This document shows, one piece after another, positions 34,755-47,766 of a stretch of DNA of 64,000 nt. The DNA lies in NCBI GenBank assembly GCA_019120175.1, contig DWVP01000024.1:401502-465501 (forward strand), read 5' to 3'. The notes beneath the pieces were generated by a model. The model saw only the letters and a list, made by a program, of their open reading frames with translations, was not told the DNA's origin and made no database searches. Every line of letters begins with the position of its first letter. Positions within the stretch are counted from its first letter, which is position 1. This DNA comes from Candidatus Corynebacterium faecigallinarum (GTDB lineage Bacteria > Actinomycetota > Actinomycetes > Mycobacteriales > Mycobacteriaceae). The translations under genes and the position numbers were made by a program.

Positions 34755-34773
34755 CCTTGTCAGCGTGACAAGG
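34755..34773 (-). promoter_or_regulatory. MerR-type palindromic operator
   Basis: CCTTGTCAGCGTGACAAGG is an 8-bp perfect inverted repeat with a three-base centre, 15 bases upstream of the MerR-like start. MerR-family operators of this form lie between -35 and -10; a TTGACC that could act as -35 adjoins on the minus strand. It is probably the autoregulatory site. Confidence 0.5.
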
Positions 34774-35160
34774 TCAAGGCCGGGGGCAGAGGTGCCAACC
34801 CGTGGCCTCAGCCCACTTCTCCGCCCGCGTCATGATCTCGGCAATCAGCGGTCCCTTACGGTCGTTGTAGACAGCCATGTCCTCCCAGGTGCGCCCGGAC
34901 AGGGACAGCTTCAACTCCCCGTAGGCTTCCCGGTCGGCGAGGTTCTGTGGCCCGGAATCCCGCAGCCAGTCGCGGAACAGCGGGTGTCGACGTCCTCCAT
35001 GTTGACGTTGATGTCGATCACGGGCTTTGCCGCGAGTCCTGGGACGGAGGTGCTGCCTATGTGCTCGACTCGTATTGCCGTGGTTCCCAGGGCAGTGAGG
35101 ATCCGGTCGCGTTCTGCCTCGAACCGCCCGGGCCATGCCGGGTCATAGTGCAGGACGTCG
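34774..35160 (-). pseudogene. GrpB family remnant with internal deletion and frameshift
   Basis: Codons for the start of a GrpB (UPF0157) nucleotidyltransferase-like domain, DVLHYDPAWPGRFEAERDRI and VEHIGSTSVPGLAAKPVIDI, run in one frame until about 34990. The domain end (FRDWLRDSGPQNLADREAYGEL and the following helix) continues in another frame to the stop at 34774. About 50-60 central residues that link the two in intact proteins are absent. The intact frame reads through from the deaminase gene upstream, so the two form one joined, broken unit. Confidence 0.75.
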
Positions 35161-35681
35161 ACATGGCGGGGCTGTCGACCGCCGACCAGTGACTGGTCCT
35201 GCTCGAATGGAGTACGGTGCAGCCGCCGGACCTCGTCGGAGAGTTCCTCGTCGGGCCCGTCGACGATGATGTCGGGGACCACGTCCTGCACCGGGAGCGG
35301 GGCGATCGGGGACGCGTTCATGTGCTGTTCCTGCACGACCCACGCCGCCAACTGCGTTGAGGAGGAGGCGTAGACGATGCGTCCCAACCCTGCCCAGCCG
35401 TGGGCTGCCGCGCACATCGGACAGTGCTCACCCGAGGTGTAGACGGTGCAGGCCGACCGTTCCTGCGCTGAGAGGTTCGCGACCGCCTACTCGGCGATGG
35501 TGAACTCCGGGTGCAGCAACGGGCTGGAATCGGTGACCGTCCGGTTGCGGTCGGTGAAGAGGATCATCCCGTCGGCGGCGACGAGCACCGAACCGAAGGG
35601 GGTATCCCCGAAGCGCCAGGCCTGACGAGCCAGGTCGACCGCAAGATTGAGGAAGACTCGGACAGGGTGGGAGACACTCAT
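35161..35681 (-). pseudogene. Nucleoside deaminase gene interrupted by an amber codon
   Basis: The frame from ATG 35681 matches cytidine/guanine-type nucleoside deaminases: PFGSVLVAADG, then HPEFTIAE, where His and Glu are the zinc ligand and general acid. A TAG at 35487-35489 follows, exactly where relatives have a Trp codon (E-W-A-V-x-N-L). The same frame continues behind it with SGEHCPMCAAAHGW, the Pro-Cys-x-x-Cys zinc motif, and the rest of the domain, and then into the GrpB remnant. One base change (TGG to TAG) explains the break. Confidence 0.82.
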
Positions 35682-35718
35682 GCACCTGAGACTACCCAGC
35701 GACGATGAGCGGCGGACC

Positions 35719-38169
35719 TCACCAGGGGAGGTCTGTGTCGTGGACCAGGGTCAGGCCCTGAGTGGCGCGGGTGACGGCCACGTAGACGTCGTTGAGGCCC
35801 TGGGGTGAAGCATCGGCGATCTCGGCGGGCTCGATCAGTACGACCTCATCGAACTCCAGGCCTTTGGCGCCGTTGACGTCGGAGATCACCACCTGGTCAG
35901 ACATCCGGTCGGGGCTGGAGCCGGAGTTCGAACCGGAGTCGGAACCGGCGCTATCACCGGTGAGCCCGAGACGCACCAGGTCCTCCAGTTCCGGGACCCG
36001 TCCAGCAGCGGCGATGACCCCGACCAGTCCGTCACCCGCGGTCGCCACGGCATCCGTGATGGCCGTCGCGGCGTCCCGCAGGCCATAGGTGCGCACCCCG
36101 GTGCCGGTGTCACGGAGACACTCCGGGGCGTCCTGATCGGTGGAGATCTCGGCGAGAACGTCGGCGGCGATCTCGGCGATGTCGGCCGGGGTGCGGTAGT
36201 TCACGGTCAGTTCGCGTAGCCGCCAGCGGTCCTTGACGAAGGGGGTCAGGGCATCCGACCAGTGCTCGACACCTGCCGGGCTGCCGGTCTGTGCCGGGTC
36301 GCCGACCAGGGTCATCCACCGGTTGGGGGAGCGGCGGAAGATCATCCGCCAGGCCATCGCCGAGAGCTCCTGCGCCTCGTCGACGATCACATGACCGAAG
36401 GCCCAGGTGCGGTCTGCGGCGGCGCGCTCGGCCGTGGACATCGAGGACCGCACCCGCTGGCGTTCGGCGAGCTGCTCGGCGTCGATCACGTCGTAGGCCA
36501 TGAGGATCTCGGCATCCGTGCCGTCGTCGAGGTCCTGGTAGGCCGAGCCACTGAGGATATCCAGGGCGTCCTGCGCCTCGTCGACCTTCGCCTGCCAGCG
36601 CTTACGCTCCTCGGCCTCAGCCTCCTCGGCACCGGCGATGCCGAGGATCTCGGCGAGCTCATCGAGCAATGGGGCGTCCGCCTCGGTCCAGTCGTCCGGT
36701 GTCTCCCGCCCGGCTGTACCGTCTCCGTCGCGCAGTAAGGCATCACGGGTGAGGTCGTCGTACTCGGCGGCGGCGGAGTCGATGGCTTCACGGGAGCCGT
36801 ACAACCCGGCGAGGACCTCCTCGGCGGTGAGCTCGGGCCACAGCTCGTCGATGGCCTCGGCGATGGCGCTCTCGCTGGCGAGGTCCTCGCGCAGCTGGGC
36901 GATGTCGGCCGGGCTCAGCAGGTTCTCCCCTCCGAGCGGGTCAGCACCGATGGAGTTGGCCATCGCATCGCGCAGTTGGTCGAGCACGGAATCCCGGAAC
37001 CGGCTACGGGCAAGATTGTGCGGGCGCTGGGAACGACGCGCCCGGGTCCGTGCCTGGCGGACGATCTTCGGGGTCAACGACACGCGGACGCTGTCGACGT
37101 CGAAGATGATCGGGGCCTCCGGGACCTGCTGGTGGTCACTCACAGCATTGGCCAGGATCTCCAGCATCTCCACCGACCCCTTGACCTCCTGACCGATCAG
37201 TGGCTCGGCGCTCAACGGTCGGGTGGTGACACCGGGAAGAAGGGTGCCGGGGGTGGCCAGCACCACGCCGGTCTCGCCGAGGCTGGGGAGGACCTGGGAG
37301 ATGTAGTCCAGGAAGCGGGGGTTGGGGCCGACGATCAGAACACCGGTGTTCGCCAGCTGCTCGCGCCAGGTGTACAGCAGGTAGGCCGTGCGGTGAAGGG
37401 CGACGGCGGTCTTCCCGGTGCCGGGCCCGCCCTGGACCACGGTCACTCCGCGGTGCTCCTCACGGATGATGCGATCCTGCTCGGCGACGATCGTGTCGAC
37501 GATATCGTGCATGTGCCGGTCGCGGGCACGGTTCACCGCGTGCAACAGGGCGCTCTCCTGGGCCACCGAACCGGTGGTTCCGATACCGGCACCGGCACCG
37601 GCGGTGGTCGCGGTGCGACCGCTGTCTTCGCCGGTCATGGTCCCGGTCAGGCGTTCATCGGCCACGTCGGTGACGGTGCGGCCGCGGGTACGGATGTGCC
37701 GGCGCACATGCACTCCCTCCGGGTGCAGGGTGGTGGCCAGGTAGAACGGGCGTGCCATCGGGGCACGCCAGTCCATCAGCAGGGTGCGCATCTCGTCGTC
37801 GTTGGTGTGCAGACCGATGCGTCCGATGTAGCGGCGGTCCAGCGTGCTGCCGTCGCCACCGGGGGAGTCGTCGACCACCGGGTTCTCCGGCTCAGTGTCC
37901 TCGACGTCGATGCGCCCGAAGAACAGGCCGATCTCTGCGGCGGAGTACTCGTCGATCCGTTGGCTGATGGAGGCCGTCTCGTGGTCGCGTTCCAGCAGTA
38001 GCTGCGGCTGGTCGATGTCGGCGCTGCGGCGTTGGACGAGACGGAGCCGGTCGGTGAGCCGCTCACGGGCCTCATCGACGACAGAGAGCAGCTCGTCGAG
38101 GGTCGCCTGTTCGGCGTCGATCTCCGGGGTCGGCGCGGTCTCTGTACTGCTGGACGCGGTGGTGCTCAT
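35719..38169 (-). CDS. HelD/HelR-like superfamily 1 ATPase (RNA polymerase recycling)
   Basis: This 816-residue UvrD-like ATPase has an N-terminal coiled region, MDWRAPMARPFYLAT typical of HelD/HelR proteins, Walker A GGPGTGKT, Walker B VIVDEAQEL, a motif with GDPAQT and a C-terminal VYVAVTRATQGL. HelD-type enzymes pull stalled RNA polymerase off DNA, and the HelR branch helps actinobacteria tolerate rifamycins; which branch this is cannot be told here. ATG 38169 has AGGAG upstream. It follows the metallo-beta-lactamase-fold gene by 103 bases on the same strand. Confidence 0.85.
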   Translation of the reverse strand: MSTTASSSTETAPTPEIDAEQATLDELLSVVDEARERLTDRLRLVQRRSADIDQPQLLLERDHETASISQRIDEYSAAEIGLFFGRIDVEDTEPENPVVDDSPGGDGSTLDRRYIGRIGLHTNDDEMRTLLMDWRAPMARPFYLATTLHPEGVHVRRHIRTRGRTVTDVADERLTGTMTGEDSGRTATTAGAGAGIGTTGSVAQESALLHAVNRARDRHMHDIVDTIVAEQDRIIREEHRGVTVVQGGPGTGKTAVALHRTAYLLYTWREQLANTGVLIVGPNPRFLDYISQVLPSLGETGVVLATPGTLLPGVTTRPLSAEPLIGQEVKGSVEMLEILANAVSDHQQVPEAPIIFDVDSVRVSLTPKIVRQARTRARRSQRPHNLARSRFRDSVLDQLRDAMANSIGADPLGGENLLSPADIAQLREDLASESAIAEAIDELWPELTAEEVLAGLYGSREAIDSAAAEYDDLTRDALLRDGDGTAGRETPDDWTEADAPLLDELAEILGIAGAEEAEAEERKRWQAKVDEAQDALDILSGSAYQDLDDGTDAEILMAYDVIDAEQLAERQRVRSSMSTAERAAADRTWAFGHVIVDEAQELSAMAWRMIFRRSPNRWMTLVGDPAQTGSPAGVEHWSDALTPFVKDRWRLRELTVNYRTPADIAEIAADVLAEISTDQDAPECLRDTGTGVRTYGLRDAATAITDAVATAGDGLVGVIAAAGRVPELEDLVRLGLTGDSAGSDSGSNSGSSPDRMSDQVVISDVNGAKGLEFDEVVLIEPAEIADASPQGLNDVYVAVTRATQGLTLVHDTDLPW

Positions 38170-38272
38170 GGTCTCCTGGCCGGCGGGATGGCTGCGGGTG
38201 TTGTCACTGGACTCGGTGACGGCGCTTGGGTGACAGAGCGACAATTGTACCCCTGCCCCGGCTGCTGTGTGG

Positions 38273-38929
38273 TCACCAGCCGCGCTGCCGCCACTCGTCG
38301 AGATGGGGGCGTTCTGCGCCGATCGTGGTCGGGTCGCCGTGGCCGGGGTGGACGATCGTATCGGCCGGCAGCGTGAAGCAGCGGGCGGTGACATCGTCGA
38401 GCAGGCGGGTGAAGGTCTCGGCATCGTCGGTTTTCCCGACACCGCCGGGGAAGAGGCTGTCGCCGGGGAAGAGATGGGTGAGTCCGTCGGCGGCGTGCTC
38501 GGCGGGCAGGATCACCGCGAGGCCACCATCGGTGTGCCCACGCAGGATCACATACTGCAGGCCAAGCTGGTTGAGCAGGTCAGAGGAGGTGGTCAGTTCC
38601 CGGGGCTCGTCGGGGGACGGATCCTCGCCCCAGGTCACATCCACCGATTCCGGCAGGTCGGCGGCGTCTTGCGCTGAGGCGTGGTGCCGTGCCCCGGTGG
38701 CGGTCAGTACCTCGGTCAGGCCGCCGACGTGGTCGGCATGGCGGTGGGTGGTCAGTACATCGGTGATCGTCACCTGCTGCTCGGCGGCGATGTCTAGAAG
38801 GCGGGACGGTTCGGCTGCGGCATCGATGAGCAGGCCGTTCCCGCCGGCGCTGATCAGGTAGCTGCCGTTGTCCATCGGGCCGACGCGGGTCACGGTCACG
38901 GTTGCGGTGGTGGGGGTCTCGGTGGTCAT
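38273..38929 (-). CDS. MBL-fold metallohydrolase (glyoxalase II-like)
   Basis: This 218-residue protein has the metallo-beta-lactamase zinc motif THRHADHVGG near residue 63, a GHTDGG His, FPGDSLF with a metal Asp and a final HPGHGDPTT. Length and motifs fit the small hydroxyacyl-thiol hydrolase group. Substrate unknown. ATG 38929 is preferred; both a GGAG and a TACGGT -10-like box seven bases upstream are present, so the mode of initiation is open. It is divergent from uvrA. Confidence 0.88.
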   Translation of the reverse strand: MTTETPTTATVTVTRVGPMDNGSYLISAGGNGLLIDAAAEPSRLLDIAAEQQVTITDVLTTHRHADHVGGLTEVLTATGARHHASAQDAADLPESVDVTWGEDPSPDEPRELTTSSDLLNQLGLQYVILRGHTDGGLAVILPAEHAADGLTHLFPGDSLFPGGVGKTDDAETFTRLLDDVTARCFTLPADTIVHPGHGDPTTIGAERPHLDEWRQRGW

Positions 38930-39016
38930 GTACTCCACCGTAGAGGACGGCCCGGACACGGAACGTGCGCCGGGACACCGGGAAATCTGCGGGGACCGAG
39001 ATGAACGCCACAGTGT

Positions 39017-39057
39017 TCGATTATCCGTTCGACCGTGTCCGGGTCGTCACGTAGAAT
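39017..39057 (+). promoter_or_regulatory. uvrA promoter with LexA-like box
   Basis: TCGATTATCCGTTCGA at 39017-39032 matches the actinobacterial SOS consensus TCGAAC-N4-GTTCGA except for two bases of the left half. It overlaps a TTCGAC -35 candidate (39028-39033) that is 18 bases from TAGAAT (39052-39057). LexA bound here would block uvrA, fitting SOS control of excision repair. Confidence 0.6.
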
Positions 39058-39148
39058 GGTTGCGAGACCGTGGGATGTCCTGACGAACCGTCCCACAGAG
39101 ACGACACACTCAAGACACACTGAGACTTCACGATGAAGGAGAGCCCGG

Positions 39149-41995
<2,847 letters not shown>

Positions 41996-42018
41996 AACCG
42001 GACGATTCGGAGCCCATG

Positions 42019-43983
42019 TCAGTTCTGACGGGGTCCGCGGTCACCGTTCAGGTCCTGCTGCCTGTTGGTGGCCTTGCCGCTCTCCCGCAGGTACCCGGAG
42101 GCCAGCAGGATGCCGCCGCAGATGACGAAGGCGGCGACCTGGATCAACCCGGACAGGGCAGACAGGTCGTAGAACACCAGCTTCGCTGAGGCGGCCAGCG
42201 CGATCGCCAGGCCCGCCGGGCCGTTGCCGTGCAGCAGAACGGCCACGCCGGTGGCCATCCACATCACCGACATGAGCAGATGGCCGGCCATGAAACTGCC
42301 GTCGGAGTCGCTCAGGCTCAGGCAGATCAGAGGGATCGCCGAGGTGACCATCGCGCCCAACGCCGCCGCAGTGACGCTGACAATATCGGTCGTGGCCCCC
42401 AGATCGGCAGCGCGCCACAGCGACAGGACCCCGGGCACGGCCAGTGCCAGCAGGACGGGCCACTGGGTCACTGCCGTGACATCGGCACTGAGCTCGTCCG
42501 GGAACCACGCGGGAATCACGCGGGGCAGGCAGGCCAGGACCGACAGGCCGAGCATCGTCCAGGTCGCCGCCAGGGGCAGCCGGGCACTGATCAGGATCAC
42601 CCCGGACGTCACCGCCAGCAGGGCCAGGATCCACAACATCGACGCCACCGGAGCGTCCGAATCCTGACGTGCCAGGGCGATGACCGCCAGGGTCGGGAAG
42701 GCACAACAGGTCGCCACGGACAGGGAGCGCACCGTCGCGCCGGCGTCGCCTACATCAGCAGCAGGGCGCAACGCCGTATTGGTCAGCGCCGACCATCCCA
42801 TCCCGACGGCCACGGTTGCACCGGCGATCAGAATGGCGACCCCGGCAGTCACTCCCGGTGCCCACCAGGTCGAGCCGGTGGCCAGCAGGCACAGCACCGG
42901 CACAACCGTGACCGGGATCCATCGTCCGATGGCCAGAACCCAGTTGGGGAGATCCGGTGCACCGAGCGACAACCCGGTCATCGTGGCGATGCCGAGGAGA
43001 CTGAGCAGGGTCAGCGCCAGCAGGTCGCCGTCGGAGGCGAGGGTGATCGCGGCGATGGTGAACACCACGCCGGCGGAGATCTCGGTGGATCTCCACGCGC
43101 GGCGCCAGGTGGCGGCCGAGCCGACGAGGGCGAGGACGGCGAGGGAGATGGTCTCGAACCTGGCGGAACCAGTGGCGTCCAGGACATGCAGAGCCGCCGG
43201 GGTGGTGAAGGTAGCACCGGCGATGACAAGCGTCGTCGCGAGTGCCTGTCTGTTCCACAGGAACGCCAGGCCGAGACCGATGATCGAGATCAGCGCACCC
43301 ATGCCGATGCCGATCGCCGAGTGCAGCCATTCCAGTCCGAACACCAGGACCCAGAGATCGGTGTATCCGCCGAGTACCGCGGCCGTGAGCAGGGCCGGGG
43401 CGGTGGGGCCGTCCGGGTGTCGGCGGTGCACGGACACCGACGCGATCCCCAGCGCCAGGCACAGCAGGGCAGCACCGGTCACTGCAATGCCGGGGCCCAG
43501 CCATCCGCGGCTGAAGGCCTGGACGGCGAGGAAAACCAGACCGATGACGGTGATCGACGCGCCGAGGATGGAGATGGTGAAGGTGATCCGGTCGCGCTCA
43601 CTGCGCGGCGGACCGGACGGACCGTTTGGGCCGGACGAACCGGATTGTTCGGGCGGGGGAGCGGGAACCCCTGGCGACACCGCGGGCGCAGGCGCAGCCA
43701 CCGGTGGTGTCGTCGCCGGACCTCCTGCTGCGGGCGGGGCAGTCTGCGCATGGTCGGTGCCGGCTGTGGACACGCCAGACCAGCGTCCGGGACGGGGACC
43801 GTGCGGGGCAGGTTCGGCAGCGCGCCGCTGGACACGGTCCTCCCGTTCCAGACGCTCGAGTCGCTCGAGGATCTCCATGGAGATTCTCAGTGATTCTTGT
43901 TGGGCCGCAGCGGCTCGGTGAAGTTCAGTGCGGAGGCGGTCCAGGTCGTGCGGACTCCCCCCAGGAGAACGATGATTGTTCAT
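42019..43983 (-). CDS. DUF2339 polytopic membrane protein
   Basis: This 654-residue protein has a hydrophilic N-terminal part of about 135 residues with a short coiled coil (SMEILERLERLEREDRVQR) and a Pro/Gly-rich linker, followed by around 18 hydrophobic segments to the C-terminus, which fits DUF2339. The function of the family is unknown. A minus-strand TAGTTT box lies six bases before ATG with no ribosome site, suggesting a leaderless transcript. It is divergent from the infC leader. Confidence 0.8.
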   Translation of the reverse strand: MNNHRSPGGSPHDLDRLRTELHRAAAAQQESLRISMEILERLERLEREDRVQRRAAEPAPHGPRPGRWSGVSTAGTDHAQTAPPAAGGPATTPPVAAPAPAVSPGVPAPPPEQSGSSGPNGPSGPPRSERDRITFTISILGASITVIGLVFLAVQAFSRGWLGPGIAVTGAALLCLALGIASVSVHRRHPDGPTAPALLTAAVLGGYTDLWVLVFGLEWLHSAIGIGMGALISIIGLGLAFLWNRQALATTLVIAGATFTTPAALHVLDATGSARFETISLAVLALVGSAATWRRAWRSTEISAGVVFTIAAITLASDGDLLALTLLSLLGIATMTGLSLGAPDLPNWVLAIGRWIPVTVVPVLCLLATGSTWWAPGVTAGVAILIAGATVAVGMGWSALTNTALRPAADVGDAGATVRSLSVATCCAFPTLAVIALARQDSDAPVASMLWILALLAVTSGVILISARLPLAATWTMLGLSVLACLPRVIPAWFPDELSADVTAVTQWPVLLALAVPGVLSLWRAADLGATTDIVSVTAAALGAMVTSAIPLICLSLSDSDGSFMAGHLLMSVMWMATGVAVLLHGNGPAGLAIALAASAKLVFYDLSALSGLIQVAAFVICGGILLASGYLRESGKATNRQQDLNGDRGPRQN

Positions 43984-44045
43984 GGTCTAAAACTAGCACT
44001 CGGGGGTGACATGCGGACGTGGTCAGCGGATTTTGTGCAGCCGGG

Positions 44046-44301
44046 GTAGGATGTTAGTGTTGTTCGCACTACCGCCTGTCAACGGTGTTTTCGTCGTGTC
44101 AGGCTGCAAGTGGAGTAACTCCCACCTGAGACCGCCTTTCGAGGCAGGGCTCGGGTCAACCGGACCAGACAGTGGTTCCCCGCCGAAAGGCGGGCGTCCT
44201 GCTGTGTGCGTCCGATGTGCGTCGACCTGTGCGGCGTAGGGGGGAATCATTTGCAGTGTGCGGTACAGAAGTTTTCTACCACTGCTACGTCAGGAGTTCT
44301 C
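44046..44301 (+). promoter_or_regulatory. Promoter and structured 5' leader of infC-rpmI-rplT
   Basis: A TAGGAT box at 44046 opens a leader of about 250 bases without a supported gene. It contains several short complementary segments and a CCCGCC-GAAA-GGCGGG tetraloop hairpin at 44179-44194. The infC operon is often controlled by its own products through such leaders (L20 or IF3 feedback); that role here is inferred from position. No terminator-like hairpin with U-tract is evident. Confidence 0.5.
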
Positions 44302-44823
<522 letters not shown>

Positions 44824-44883
44824 CCGAACCGCGTCTGACGCGGTTACGTAGTACCCATCCACGAAGAAGTTAAAGGATCCACG

Positions 44884-45078
44884 ATGAAGCAGAAGACCCA
44901 CAAGGGCACCGCCAAGCGCATCAAGGTCACCGGTTCCGGCAAGCTGCGCCGCGAGCAGGCTAACCGGCGCCACCTGCTGGAGGGCAAGCCCTCCAAGCGC
45001 ACCCGTCGCCTCAAGGGCACCGAAGACGTTGCTCCCGCCGACGTCAAGCGCGTGAAGCGTCTGCTGGGCAAGGCATAA
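44884..45078 (+). CDS. rpmI: 50S ribosomal protein L35
   Basis: This 64-residue basic protein is L35 of the large subunit. It begins [20 protein letters not shown] and has the [14 protein letters not shown] stretch typical of the family. An AAAGGA ribosome site precedes ATG. It is the second gene of infC-rpmI-rplT. Confidence 0.97.
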   Translation: MKQKTHKGTAKRIKVTGSGKLRREQANRRHLLEGKPSKRTRRLKGTEDVAPADVKRVKRLLGKA

Positions 45079-45137
45079 AAGCCTTCCCGTTCTCGATTAC
45101 AGCACCATAACGATCTAGAAGATAAGGACGTCCCACC

Positions 45138-45518
45138 ATGGCACGTGTCAAGCGCTCAGTGAACGCGAAGAAGAAGCGCCGCGAAATCCTCAACGAGGCC
45201 TCCGGCTACCGGGGCCAGCGTTCCCGCCTGTACCGCAAGGCGAAGGAGCAGGTCCTCCACTCCAAGACCTACGCCTTCCGTGACCGTCGCGCCCGCAAGG
45301 GTGAGTTCCGCAAGCTGTGGATCCAGCGCATCAACGCTGCGGCCCGTCAGAACGGCATGACCTACAACCGTCTGATCCAGGGCCTGAACCTGGCCGGTAT
45401 CGAGGTCGACCGCAAGAACCTGGCCGAGCTGGCCGTCAACGACCCGCAGGCCTTCACCGCCCTGGTCGAGGCTGCCAAGGCTGCTCTGCCGCAGGACGTC
45501 AACGCACCGTCCGCCTAA
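45138..45518 (+). CDS. rplT: 50S ribosomal protein L20
   Basis: L20 is an early assembly protein of the large subunit and a known feedback regulator of this operon in other bacteria. The 126-residue protein has [18 protein letters not shown], the long basic helix ([17 protein letters not shown]) and the globular end [19 protein letters not shown]. Start ATG follows a GATAAGGACG site. It is the last gene of the operon, with a hairpin 43 bases behind. Confidence 0.97.
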   Translation: MARVKRSVNAKKKRREILNEASGYRGQRSRLYRKAKEQVLHSKTYAFRDRRARKGEFRKLWIQRINAAARQNGMTYNRLIQGLNLAGIEVDRKNLAELAVNDPQAFTALVEAAKAALPQDVNAPSA

Positions 45519-45561
45519 TCCCCCGAGGATTCCCGGGGCCGTCACTGGCTCCGAGGCCCAC

Positions 45562-45593
45562 GCCGCCACCCACCGCATACGGTGGGCGGCGGC
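45562..45593 (+). terminator. Terminator of infC-rpmI-rplT
   Basis: GCCGCC-A-CCCACCG and CGGTGGG-C-GGCGGC form a 13-bp stem with one A/C mismatch and a CATA loop, followed by TTTCGTGGTTT. Confidence 0.82.
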
Positions 45594-45694
45594 TTTCGTG
45601 GTTTCCAGGGGCAGGGGAGCCAGGCGTGACGGTTTGGTGTTGTCGTTGACCGCGCGTTCAGGTGACCGGCGACCAGCGCGGTACGATGGCCTCC

Positions 45695-47694
<2,000 letters not shown>

Positions 47695-47766
47695 CCTGCC
47701 GCACCGCACAGCACACTTCACGCAGCACCCGCAACGCAGCACACCTAGAGGAACCGAGCACCGACA

